From NCBI GenBank assembly GCA_023212695.1, contig JALCCG010000325.1:1-22729 (forward strand): a stretch of 22,729 bases of DNA, in the 5' to 3' direction. The notes below the pieces were generated by a model. The model had not been told where the DNA came from and ran no database searches. It was given only the letters and a program-made list of their open reading frames with translations. The translations under genes and the position numbers were made by a program. The first letter of the stretch is position 1. Each line of letters starts with the position of its first letter. Shown here in pieces: positions 9,901 through 19,124 of the stretch. Source of the stretch: Sporisorium sorghi (Eukaryota > Basidiomycota > Ustilaginomycetes > Ustilaginales > Ustilaginaceae).

Positions 9901-11624
9901 TCGACGGACGTCGACCTTGCTGCTTGAGCATGGGCGGTGCTGCGTCTGCGCCCATCTGGGGTCCACCGGGAGCTCCGTAGCCTGGAGGCATTTGTCCACC
10001 GGGTACGCCGGGCATCATCCCTGGCGGCATGCCCATACCGGGCGTCATACCCGGTGGCAGGTGGCCAGGAGCCGGCGGCGGCGCCATGAGACCTTGAGGT
10101 CCTCCTTGCTGCTGCTGGAAGCTGGGCGGCACGGGTCCTCCACCACGCGACTCTGGACGGCCAGATGCGCTCAGGGCGAGACTGGGCTGACGCGGGCGTG
10201 GCTTGTTGGCCATGCCAGGGCTGGAGGCGGCACCTGCTGGACCCATGGGCGAAGGTGCGTGCATCCCAGAAGGCGAGGCGTGCTGGCCTGCAGGTGTGGT
10301 GGGTCGCTGACCGTGGGGTTGACTGAGCTGCGAGGGAACGAGAGGAGTCTGCTGCATCTGTTGTTGCTGCTGTTGCATGGCGAGCATCATCTGCTGCTGT
10401 TGCTGCTGTTGAGGCGTCAACGGAGGAGCGCCAAAGCCAGGCTGCTGCTGTGGTGGGAGCTGCTGTTGTGGTTGTTGCTGCTGCTGCTGCTGCTGTTGCT
10501 GCGGCGGTTGAGGCTGCATACCTGGCAGCGAAGGTTGTCGCTGAGGCTGCTGCTGACCCTGTGCATTGGCACCAGGTGCGCCTGGCTGAGCACCCTGTTG
10601 CGGAATCAGACCAAGTCCACGTGCTTCGTTGATGGTGAGCACCATGCCGCCATTGGACATCATCGAAGGATGCGATCCACCAGGCAAGCTGGAAGCCTTG
10701 AGGAAGAGGTAGCCCATCTGCATGAGCGTGTGCACCGGCGTGAGACCTGCGCCTTCCTGTGCCTTTGCCAGCGCCAACGCTCTCGACAAGACGGCCTGCT
10801 GCTGTTGCGGGTTGAGGCTGGGCGTCCAATTTGGCGGCACCACCTGCTGCGGCGGTCCTTGTGCTGGCTGTCCCGGCTGTGCTGGCATGCCCATCTGCGG
10901 AAGCTGCTGCTGCTGTTGCTGCGGTGGCTGCTGTTGTTGCTGCGGCTGCTGCGGCATACCTTGCATGCCAGGAGGCAGAGCATGCATCTGCGACGGCGTG
11001 CCTTGCCCGCCCAGTGAAACACTGGGAGACCGCGTGTGGCTGCGCGATCGTTCGAAAGCGCTACCGGGGAGCGAGGCACCCTGGATGCCCGCTATCGACG
11101 AAGCACTGGGCGATGGCTGCATGCTGGTGGTGCCAGGAGCAGTGGCGTGCTGCATGACGGGCGTTTGATTCTGTGCTTGCTGCTGCGACTTGGCGGTGTT
11201 CTTCCTTTCCGCTTTCTTGCGTGGTGGCTTGGGCTTGGAGGTGGTTGTGGGCGTGGAAGGCACGGCACCGTTGTTGGCGTTGCTCTGTTGAGGCGTGCCC
11301 GGCTGCTGATGTGACGGAGCGGGGGAAGACTGGCCTGACTGCATCTGGTTTTGGTTGTTGGACTGCAGGTACGCCGGGATGCCGTTGGGCGGCTGCTGCT
11401 GCTGTTGCTGGAGCGCCGAGTTGGGCCGAACGGGGGAAGCGCCAGGAACGGATGCACCGCCGGCGAACAGATTGGGCTGTTGCTGCTGCTGCGAGTTGGA
11501 CGCGCCTCCCATGAGCGCCGCAGGGTCTAACATGCCCGCCGTGTTGCCATTCTGAGCCTGCTGAAACATGTTGGGAAGTTGGCCGCCGGGCTGCGCTGAT
11601 CCACCAGCCTGAGCTTGTTGTTGT

Positions 11625-11659
<35 letters not shown>

Positions 11660-12739
11660 CTGCTGCTGCATCATGAGCTGGTTGAAAGCGCCTGGCGGGA
11701 AGGCTCCAGGGTTGAGCTGGCCGAATGCCTGCATGACCTGCATGGCTTGCATGGGATTCTGCTGGAAGAGGGCCATGGTCTGAGGGTTGAGACCAAAGGC
11801 AGCCGGATTGAATCCACCTGCGCCAAACTGCTGCTGCTGCTGCTGCTGCTGTTGCGGCGGTTGTTGTTGTTGGTGCTGCTGCTGCTGCTGCTGCATCATG
11901 AGCTGGTTGAAAGCGCCTGGCGGGAAGGCTCCAGGGTTGAGCTGGCCGAATGCCTGCATGACCTGCATGGCTTGCATGGGATTCTGCTGGAAGAGGGCCA
12001 TGGTCTGAGGGTTGAGACCAAAGGCAGCCGGATTGAATCCACCTGCGCCAAACTGCTGCTGCTGCTGCTGCTGCTGTTGCGGCGGTTGTTGTTGTTGGTG
12101 CTGCTGCTGCGGTTGGCTCATGCCAGCCATCTGACCAAAGTTGTTGAACATACCGCCTGCACCGTTCTGCAGCTGGGCTAGAAGGTTCTGCTGCATCTGT
12201 TGTTGTGGCTGCTGTTGCTGTGGAGGCCACCGTGACGCTTGTGCGCCCTGCTGTTGTGGTTGCTGCTGCTGTTGCTGCTGTGGTGTCGCTTGGCGTTGGT
12301 GTTGCTGCTGCTGCTGCTGCTGCTGCTGTTGCTGTTGCAAGAGCATCTGCGGATTGAACGAAGCCAAAGGATTGTTACCGCCTGCAGCAACGGCGCGCTG
12401 AAGAGCCTGCATGTTGATTGCGCCAGCGCCCTGGTTGTTCTGATCGATCCCCATCATGGCCGGATTGAACATGGCCGGGTTGAAGCGCGCCTGCTGCGGA
12501 GTGTTGGGTTGCGATGGCTGCTGTTGCTGTTGCTGCTGCGCCTGCTGTTGCTGCTGCTGCTGCTGCTGTAGTAGCGCGGCAGCGAGCTGCGGATTGTTCT
12601 GCAGCGTGCTCAGATCGAGACCGCCAAACATGGCAGGATTGATGCCGCCGCCAGCGGGGCCAGCGCCACCACCGGTGTTCTGTGGTTGCTGCTGGCCAAA
12701 CATGCCGGCAAAATTGTTGCCAAACATGTTAGGATCCAT
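6230..12739 (-). CDS. SNF5: SNF5/SFH1-family subunit of a SWI/SNF-type chromatin remodeller
   Basis: 2169 residues, a single uninterrupted frame. Residues 1 to about 850 are Gln-rich with many NPAMF/NPQ motifs and pure Gln runs, then Pro/Gly/Met-rich to about 1150. The SNF5 domain spans about 1270-1540 with both repeats: LVPIRLEIDHEHWKLRDTF and, after an acidic insert, MIIKLDITVGAMNLLDQFEW. A basic segment follows (RKRRQTRGRRG). A GATA-like zinc finger CX2C-X20-CX2C lies at 1740-1767 (CSNCG, CGPCG). A second Cys/His module sits at 2076-2104 (RCLDCPGKLYTPGPGE, H2098, H2104). The C-terminus has Ala and Gly-Ala runs. SNF5 proteins are core subunits of nucleosome remodellers (SWI/SNF, or RSC for SFH1). 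The Gln-rich N-terminus favours SNF5, but the paralogue call is not certain. The protein is far longer than yeast SNF5 (about 905). It carries an exact internal 75-residue duplication. Confidence 0.9.
6318..6353. repeat. GCACCT hexanucleotide repeat in the SNF5 C-terminus
   Basis: Five perfect and one imperfect copies of GCACCT. On the minus strand they encode an alternating Gly-Ala stretch near the C-terminus of the SNF5 protein. This is a simple repeat, likely variable between strains. Confidence 0.85.
11669..12118. repeat. Perfect 225-bp tandem duplication within SNF5
   Basis: Unit A is 11669-11893 and unit B is 11894-12118. By my base-by-base reading, they are identical over at least 217 bp (11669-11885 equals 11894-12110). 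They diverge only at the terminal CTG run. Each unit encodes 75 residues (about 208-282 and 283-357) with the phrase GFNPAAFGLNPQTMALFQQ, flanked by Gln runs. No silent difference exists between the copies, so the duplication is recent or homogenised. An assembly artefact cannot be excluded. Confidence 0.92.
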
Positions 12740-13960
12740 GACGCGCCAGTGAGCTGGAGGGCCGAGTCAGCGCGCGTCGGCTGATCGACAACGAGGGAGA
12801 GGGGAGGATCCGCTGTCAAAAGGATGCGATCGTCTTATGGAAGGATGCGCCAACCGTCAAGGTGGAGGGTATGGGATCGTTTGAAGAGGCCTGGGATGCC
12901 TAGCGCAGATCGATCCGTTGTATCGTGTGCGTGTAGCAATGTTGCTGGCACGATTGGGTGAGAGGTCGGACTCAACGCGTCCTGCGCCAAAGCGGTCTCG
13001 AGTGGTTGATCCGGTGACGAGCGAGGAGGATGGGATGGTGAAGCCTATTCACGATTCATTAGGCGGATCCGAGGCTGGGCAGTCGCGAACTGCGACGAGG
13101 TGGGTCCTGCTGCGCGACGGATGCTAGACGCCAAGTGGCGTACGGTTGCGGCAAGTGGAAGTTGGTCAGCAGAAGAGAGGCTGCTCGTGATTGATCGCGC
13201 CAAGAGGTCGAGAACGACGCGCGAGGAGAGGGTATGGTCTAAGAGCGAGTTGCGATGGGCTTCTTGCGCGTGGTCAAAGATGCTGGTCGGAACGATGAAA
13301 GCGGGAATGAATAGACAGGGCCGACGTTGCGCGCAGATGAGATGGAAGAGTGAAGAAGAAGACGCAAAAGAAGAAGAAGAAGAAGAAGAAGAAGAAAGGA
13401 GGTATGGAACAGGATGAGAAGGATGATGATGGCGACGAGAAAGAAAAGCAGGAAGGAAGGATTGGCGGATGCGATTTGGCTTTCTCTGAGCAAGAGCCAC
13501 CGACGCTCTCTCTCTCTCGCTCTCTCTCGCTCTCCGCAACCGCGATTCGCCTTTGCTCGCCCGATTCGACGCCCTTTTTCTCTCTGATTTCCCACAACTG
13601 ACAGCTTGAGAGCAGGGCAGAGCAGCACAGCACAGCAGCAGACAAATCTCATTTCGACTTGAATTTCCGTCCGTCCGATTCCGTCCAATTTCACTCGATG
13701 CAGCAGCAGGCCAGTCAAAATCAGACAGCCCGTTACTCAGCCGCAGCAGCAGCAGCAGCAGCAGAGAAATCGACGCGCCACCCAACAGCACACCAAAATT
13801 CGCCAGTCTGTGGGATCGGCTTGAGGTGGTCGTCTTGAAGCCCTGAACATCAACACACCTTCTCTCACACTCTCTTGATCTTGTCGACGAATGAGATGAA
13901 TCGCACTCCTATATCCTTTCGAGGTCCATGCTATTACAATTGCTTTGTGGTTGGGATACA
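12740..13960. promoter_or_regulatory. Long SNF5 upstream region rich in simple repeats
   Basis: 1221 bp between the SNF5 start codon and the ATG9 stop codon, both genes on the minus strand. It should hold the SNF5 promoter and leader and the ATG9 3' UTR. Simple repeats are (AAG)n at 13368-13396, a CT-rich run at 13505-13535 and (GCA)n at 13743-13763. A frame of 248 codons on the minus strand (13045-13791) covers these repeats. It is Ser/Leu-rich with no recognisable domain, so I do not call it a gene. Confidence 0.5.
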
Positions 13961-16411
13961 CTACCATCTGCTACCACCAGCCGCCGCTCCACTTCCGCGA
14001 TAGATGTGGTCCAGCAGATCCTTGACCTTGGCTCCTCCAGACGCAGTCGTCGTGGGCGCGTCCGATTTCACCATGCCATAGCTGTGCAACGACGACGACA
14101 AAGTGCCAGCGACATGACCGCTGACGCTCCTCGAGCCGTCGTCGTCGACACGCTGGATCGACGCGGTGCTGGCGTGCGCTGCCGGATCCCAATCCGGATG
14201 GTTGGCCTTGAATCCGAGAATGCTCTGCTCCATCTTGCCCTCCCTCATGCCATTCCTCAGCGCTCTGACCCTGCCGCCACCACCACCGCCGTTTGCACTG
14301 CTGCTGCCTCTTGGATGCTGCTGCTGGTGCTGCCTGTTGTGGACGCCTTTGGCCGCAGCACCGCCCATCGTGCTCGCCGTCGGCTGCCTTGCAAAGTCAA
14401 ACGCCGCAAACGAGCACACGTGTCCCAGCCCATCCACATGCACCGTATACGTGCGCAGGAAATCGATCAGCTCCGGCGCACACCCGGGCAGCGAGAGCCA
14501 CAGCACAAACGGCGTCGTCACCACGCTCGACAGCTCCTGGAAGAAAATGTAGATCTTGAGCGTGTACAGCTGTCCGAACGCCTGGTGCACCTGCGCCGAA
14601 TGGAAGCGTCCCTTCCAATCCTCGGGCAGGTAATGCGTGTGCTGGATCACCTCGCGCAGCACGGCTTCCGGTTCAAACACCAGGTGCTCGTCCGGGATCA
14701 TGCCGCGCGACACGGCGAGGATGGCGCCAAACACTCCGATGTAGAAGAGCACGTTGCGCTGCGGCGTAATGTTGAAATGCACAAACAGGTCCGGGTCGAT
14801 CACCGAGGCGAGGATGAGCACCGCCGTAAAAGAGCCTGCGACGAACGCCACAAAGCGTGCGACGATCGCCGTCTTTTCCTTGGGGAACTGATCGATGTAC
14901 TTGGACGCAGGCGCGTACGACGTATGGCATCGCCTTCGGAACAGATGCGGCAGCTCGTTGAATTCTCGAAACTTCCATCGCGCATATTGCGTGTACTGCC
15001 GCGAGCCCAGGTTGGAGGGATCCTTGTGGTACTCCTCGAAGTGGCGGAAGAACGAATAGACGAGCAGGTAGAGCACGATGAACGGTGCAAAGATCGCATT
15101 GACCACGGCCATGAACAGGAAGCGGCGTCGCAAGCCCTCGATGAGATCGGATCGGTAGCGCTCCGAGAGCAGCTGGTGTCGCACTTGGCCGTTCGAGTCA
15201 AAGAGAAAGCCGAGCAGACAAAAGTTGAGGTTCCACTCCAAGCTTCGCGTCAGAGCGGGGCTCCTGTTGCGCAGACCGGGCACCGAGAGGTCGAGGATGT
15301 TTTCGTTGAAGAGGGCGATGAGGTAGTTTTCCTGTCGCATGATGCGGTTGGCTACGTCGTGGGCATCCAAGCGCTGCTGCTGGGATGGGCGGAGCGAGGA
15401 CGCGGCGGCGCGGTCACCGAGCTCGATCTCGTCTGCCGAACTGAGCGACGTGTTGGGATGCTGTTCGCGCAAAGCCGAAAGGCGATTGACCACTTGGTGC
15501 CATGGGATGGATTGCACGTCGGCGTCCGGGATGCCCAACAGATGCTCGTAGAAGCGGTGCATGGCTCGTAGTCTCGACAGGCCGAGCAGAAACTGCACCA
15601 CCTGCCACCCGAATGCGGCGAGCAACAGCACAACGACAAGCGTCGCGGGCGGCGAGAAGCCAGCAACGCAATGACCCACGATCACGTCGCTCAACTGGCC
15701 GTCGTGTCGGATGGCTGAGTAGTCGATGCATCCAAACAAGAAGGTGGAGAACGAGATGACAAAGGCGATGGTGAGCAGATTGAGCGAGCGCGAGAGGGCG
15801 ATGCAGATGGCACCGCGGCCGACGTAGTACGCGTACACCTCTTGCAAAAAAGCGTCGAGGTTGTCGACGTTGGCCCACATCCACAGCGCCTTTTGCTTTG
15901 CGCTGAGCCCGGCGACGGCAGAAGCGCGCGAGCGAGGATCCCAAGTGTTGGTGCGACGTTTACGCGAGCGGCTCGAGCCTCGAGATGCAGATGCAGATGC
16001 AGATGCAGTGGGCGACTGCTGCCGCGTGTCGCCAGCTATGAGACCGAGCTCTTCATCCGAAAGTAGATCCTCGGGATCTTGTTCTTCGTCGTCATCGTCA
16101 TCGTCACCGTATGTATTGCTTCGAGATGCAGCTTGCGTACGTGAGCTGTGAATGCCGTTGCCGTTGCTGCTCGAAACTCCTGCGAGGGAAGAAGCTACGC
16201 TAGGCTGTACAATTTCGTGATATGACTCTTGACCAATGCCATCGTGACGAGGCCGACTGGCGCTTCGGTAGACGCTGGTGGATGGATGTACGATGCGCGA
16301 TTGCTCGAATATAGACGCCTTGAGGCTGCTCAAAGGTGTCGTAAGCGGTTGAGGTTGCGATGATGATGGTTCGGGCCGATCTGGATCTGCAAAGGGAGAA
16401 TCACGATCCAT
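13961..16411 (-). CDS. ATG9: ATG9 autophagy membrane protein (lipid scramblase)
   Basis: 816 residues from the ATG at 16411. Residues 1-170 form a Ser-rich cytosolic tail with an acidic run (about 102-120) and a Ser-Ala repeat. The ATG9 core starts at 176 with ALWMWANVDNLDAFLQEVYA and YYVGRG. Hydrophobic segments follow at about 205-228 and 254-276, with further segments after RRRFLFMAVVNAIFAPFIV and in VARFVAFVAGSFTAVLIL. Conserved phrases include RIMRQENYLIALFNE, EWNLNFCLLGFLF and HYLPEDWKGRFHS. ATG9 is the multispanning protein of Golgi-derived vesicles that seed the phagophore. It scrambles phospholipids delivered by ATG2. The C-terminal tail is Gly/Ser-rich. The frame is open to 16537, but those 42 extra codons look like leader. 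Confidence 0.96.
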   Translation of the reverse strand: MDRDSPFADPDRPEPSSSQPQPLTTPLSSLKASIFEQSRIVHPSTSVYRSASRPRHDGIGQESYHEIVQPSVASSLAGVSSSNGNGIHSSRTQAASRSNTYGDDDDDDEEQDPEDLLSDEELGLIAGDTRQQSPTASASASASRGSSRSRKRRTNTWDPRSRASAVAGLSAKQKALWMWANVDNLDAFLQEVYAYYVGRGAICIALSRSLNLLTIAFVISFSTFLFGCIDYSAIRHDGQLSDVIVGHCVAGFSPPATLVVVLLLAAFGWQVVQFLLGLSRLRAMHRFYEHLLGIPDADVQSIPWHQVVNRLSALREQHPNTSLSSADEIELGDRAAASSLRPSQQQRLDAHDVANRIMRQENYLIALFNENILDLSVPGLRNRSPALTRSLEWNLNFCLLGFLFDSNGQVRHQLLSERYRSDLIEGLRRRFLFMAVVNAIFAPFIVLYLLVYSFFRHFEEYHKDPSNLGSRQYTQYARWKFREFNELPHLFRRRCHTSYAPASKYIDQFPKEKTAIVARFVAFVAGSFTAVLILASVIDPDLFVHFNITPQRNVLFYIGVFGAILAVSRGMIPDEHLVFEPEAVLREVIQHTHYLPEDWKGRFHSAQVHQAFGQLYTLKIYIFFQELSSVVTTPFVLWLSLPGCAPELIDFLRTYTVHVDGLGHVCSFAAFDFARQPTASTMGGAAAKGVHNRQHQQQHPRGSSSANGGGGGGRVRALRNGMREGKMEQSILGFKANHPDWDPAAHASTASIQRVDDDGSRSVSGHVAGTLSSSLHSYGMVKSDAPTTTASGGAKVKDLLDHIYRGSGAAAGGSRW

Positions 16412-17265
16412 CTTGCCGCATCTTGTGGGATCGAGCTGATGGTGATGATGGTTGAATGTCAAGCTGCTGAATTGGGACCCTTTCCCAGCGCAAAGCGGCT
16501 GCTGAGCGTGAAATTTCGTCTGCGCAACCGGCCACACGCTCGTTTTTCTTTTTTTTTCTTTTTTTTTTCTTTTTCTTTTTTTTCTTTTTTTTTTCTATTC
16601 TAATCGCGTCGTGATTGGTGTTCAATCTCACATTCTCAAAAAATTGGCACTGCCCAACGTGATGAACGAATAATTTCTTTTCAAAAATCGACTGCGGACG
16701 CAAAGGAAAGGAAAGCTTGTTCGAGACAAAAAATTGTCAAGAAAATCAGCGCTCTCTCGGCTCAATCCTCCTTTCTTCCTTTCCTCGTGCAGCAAACTCA
16801 CGACCGCCTAGTGTTGCTCCCTCGGCCTGAAGTTTGGCTTTCATAGCCCAACTTCGCTGCTCTTCCATGGCCACGAGGTGAGCGTCAAAGGCGGTCCAGA
16901 TCCACACTCGCGACTCCAGGGGGCTCGTTTTTATCATACCAGCGTTTGCTGGGCCCTCGCACCGTCTCTCCTTTCACAGGGAGGGGTCCTAGCTATCCAA
17001 CTCGGCAAGGCGTCTCTCGCAGGGACCGCCTTTCGAGGGCTGCGACATGGTCCGCGATCCAACGTCTTAGCACCCATGCTTCCTCTCTGCATGTAGGGAG
17101 AGCGAGTGGGTCGGTGGTTGGAACATTCTTCTTTTCTCTTATTTTTCTTGGCCTTTCTTTGTCGAGCGTGTGCTCAGCCTAGTCAGCAACCAAGTCCAGT
17201 CCAGCCATCACGAATGCAACGTTTTCGATTTCAAACAGAGTGTGCGACGGTCCGAAGAACACAGC
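16412..17265. promoter_or_regulatory. ATG9 upstream region with T-rich tract; 3' flank of the dioxygenase
   Basis: 854 bp between ATG9 and the 3' end of the dioxygenase gene. A strongly T-rich tract runs from 16543 to about 16595, some 130-185 bp upstream of the ATG9 start. It is a plausible poly(dA:dT) promoter element. The part from 16680 to 17100 has higher GC and holds a short frame on the minus strand (16937-16746) with a possible splice donor. I recognise no family there and report it only as a finding. Confidence 0.45.
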
Positions 17266-18576
17266 TCAGGCATACGTCTCGCTCAGACGCTTCGCAAGGT
17301 AGTCCTTGGTCACTGTAGGGAAGAGAGAGAGAGAGAGAGTGAAATCCGTCAGTCGGCGAGTCTACCTGCGCTCGAGCCTATTAATATCTGGACTTGTCCA
17401 CTTACAGATACGGTCGTACTTGGGCCCATGTTGCGAATCAAAGTTGGGCAGCGTCTCGATCAGCTGGTTCTCATTGGGATTGCAAAAGAAAGCAATCGAG
17501 TATCGCGTGGGCGTATACTCGGCCTTTTCATCCACCGCCTGCGGTGCCTTGACCCGGTGGAGCGTCGAGCGCAGCTGGTCGTTGGACCACCTCGCCAACA
17601 GATCCCCGACATTGACCACGATCGTGCCCGGAATCGGATCCGCGGCGTGATACACGCCCGTATGCGGGTTCTTGGCCTCCAAGCCGCCCACGCTGTCCTG
17701 GAAGAGCAGCGTGATGGAGCCGTAGTCGCTGTGCTCGCCCGCGCGTGCCGAGCCCTCGAGCTTGAGCTTGTCCGTCCTGACGCTCGGGTAGTGGAGCAGG
17801 CGCAGCGTGTGCCACTGCTCGTTGCACTTGTCGTCAAAGAAGCGCGCATCGAGCCCGAGGCCGATCGCGATGGACGACATGACCTTCATGTGCAGCTCGT
17901 GCGCCGCTTGTTGGAACGCGAGCATGGTGGCCTTGAACTGGGGCGCATCGTGTTCGGCGGGCCACTCGTTCTTCCACACGGGATCGTCGTCGTTGCCGAT
18001 CTCGAGCGACTCTTTGTAGTCGGGCGCCTGTTGGCGAAGCGCTGCGATCTCCTCTGCGGATGTGGCTTGTGTGACACGCTCGCGTCCCTCGGCGACGTAG
18101 CCCCGGTTGGCTCGCGGGTCCTTCCACGCCAGCTCGTCCTTCTTGTCGATGGGCAGCTTGAAGAACTCGGCTGATTTGGCAAAGGTTGCCTCGATCTGCC
18201 AAGCCGGGATGCCGTGGTTGCTGAGGTAGGCGAAACCGGACGACTTGAACGCTTGCGTGAGCTGTTGCGATGTTCGTGCTCGGTCTGCATCCGTCGCATC
18301 GGGTCGCACAAAGGCGGAAAAGTCAATGACGGGGATCACAAAGTCGGGTGTGGTGGTCTGTGTTGCCAGCGAGCGACTCCAAGAGGGCAGGCGACGAGCC
18401 AGCAACCAAGGTGAAAGGCGAGTCGCATTCAACCTCGATCGCCAAGCAGCAGCATGAGTTTGGATCGCTCTCGAGGGCACTGCTGATCTAGACGCAGCCG
18501 CCACCAGCGCTGAAGCGCCACTAGCTCGGGCGACTGAGCGGATCATAGGCGTGAGTTGACGAGCCGTCATTGTCAT
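17266..18576 (-). CDS. 2-oxoglutarate/Fe(II)-dependent dioxygenase, IPNS-like
   Basis: Two exons, 18576-17406 and 17312-17266, joined across a 93-bp GT-AG intron, give 405 residues. Spliced, the protein ends DRI-LTKDYLAKRLSETYA, the usual end of this family. Residues 1 to about 75 are Arg/Ser/Ala-rich and look like a mitochondrial presequence. The N-terminal dioxygenase domain starts IPVIDFSAF (81-89), with GFAYLSNHGIP (114-124). The 2OG-Fe core has the iron ligands H282 and D284 (GEHSDYGSITLLFQD) and H340 (LRSTLHRV), plus the 2-oxoglutarate-binding RYS (358-360). Such enzymes hydroxylate or desaturate small molecules. Fungal members are often loosely named after gibberellin, flavonol or ACC oxidases, so the substrate is unknown. 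The gene is divergent from an aldehyde dehydrogenase. Confidence 0.9.
17313..17405 (-). other. Spliceosomal intron of the dioxygenase gene
   Basis: The donor GTAAGT follows the codon for Ile390 plus one base. A branch-like CTGAC is followed by a long CT run and the acceptor CTACAG. Removing these 93 bp restores the family-typical C-terminus. Retaining it gives a different 404-residue protein that stops at 17362. Confidence 0.9.
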
Positions 18577-19124
18577 GTCAGCTGGGAGTTTGACAGAGAG
18601 TGAGCGAGCAGTGACGAGTTAGATGGTGGGTCTATAGTTGCGAGGATAGACCAAGTCTTTGAGTCGCACAGATATATGACCCACGCGACCCCGCGCTTAG
18701 CGTCGGCTGCCTCTTCTTGTACCACAGACCGTCAACCAGATCAATTCACACACACACACCCCCTTGGACTTGCCACTGTCCGAGCCCCGTACCCGAACAC
18801 CAAGCCAGTCGAACACGGATAGCGTTCGACAGATAGGCTTTCTGTACCACCACCAAGCTTGAGGCACTTCTCTGCGATAAGAGAGCGCAAAAATCGCATT
18901 CCGAGCATCCGAGAAGGAATGGTGGTGCACGGTGCAGCCATTGCTTGGTTCTTTTAGCCGCCATCATCATCATCAAGACTGCAGTCCGTCCCTTCAGCAG
19001 TCAATCGGACGATACAATGAGCTTGTAGGCTTCCTCAAGAACCGAACAGCAGCTGATAAGGGTCGAAAAAGGCGAGGTCAAGACAGCGTTCTAGAGCCCT
19101 ACCACCACCATCATCATCATCATC
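18577..19124. promoter_or_regulatory. Divergent promoter region, dioxygenase / aldehyde dehydrogenase
   Basis: 548 bp shared by two divergent genes. GATAAG motifs occur at 18876-18881 and 19055-19060 (the second as CTGATAAG). GATAAG is the core site of fungal GATA activators such as the nitrogen regulators AreA/NIT2. A CA run lies at 18747-18759. A CAT run (19109-19126) reaches into the aldehyde dehydrogenase start codon. Confidence 0.5.

Noticed and set aside
10380..12560. CTG/CAG arrays considered as CRISPR-like or satellite repeats
   Set aside because: They are in-frame Gln codons of SNF5 with no spacer structure, in a eukaryotic genome.
13045..13791. 248-codon minus-strand frame between SNF5 and ATG9
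   Set aside because: Covers simple repeats (AAG, CT, GCA), is Ser/Arg/Leu-rich, and has no recognisable domain or credible start context.
13928..15571. 547-codon + strand frame opposite ATG9
   Set aside because: Shadow frame antisense to conserved ATG9 sequence, no domain seen.
16946..17182. 78-codon + strand frame with a hydrophobic C-terminus
   Set aside because: Composition is unremarkable, the hydrophobic part comes from a T-rich stretch, and no family was recognised.
17362..17405. Unspliced end of the dioxygenase as its normal C-terminus
   Set aside because: Strong splice signals and a family-typical end after the intron make the spliced form the main product.
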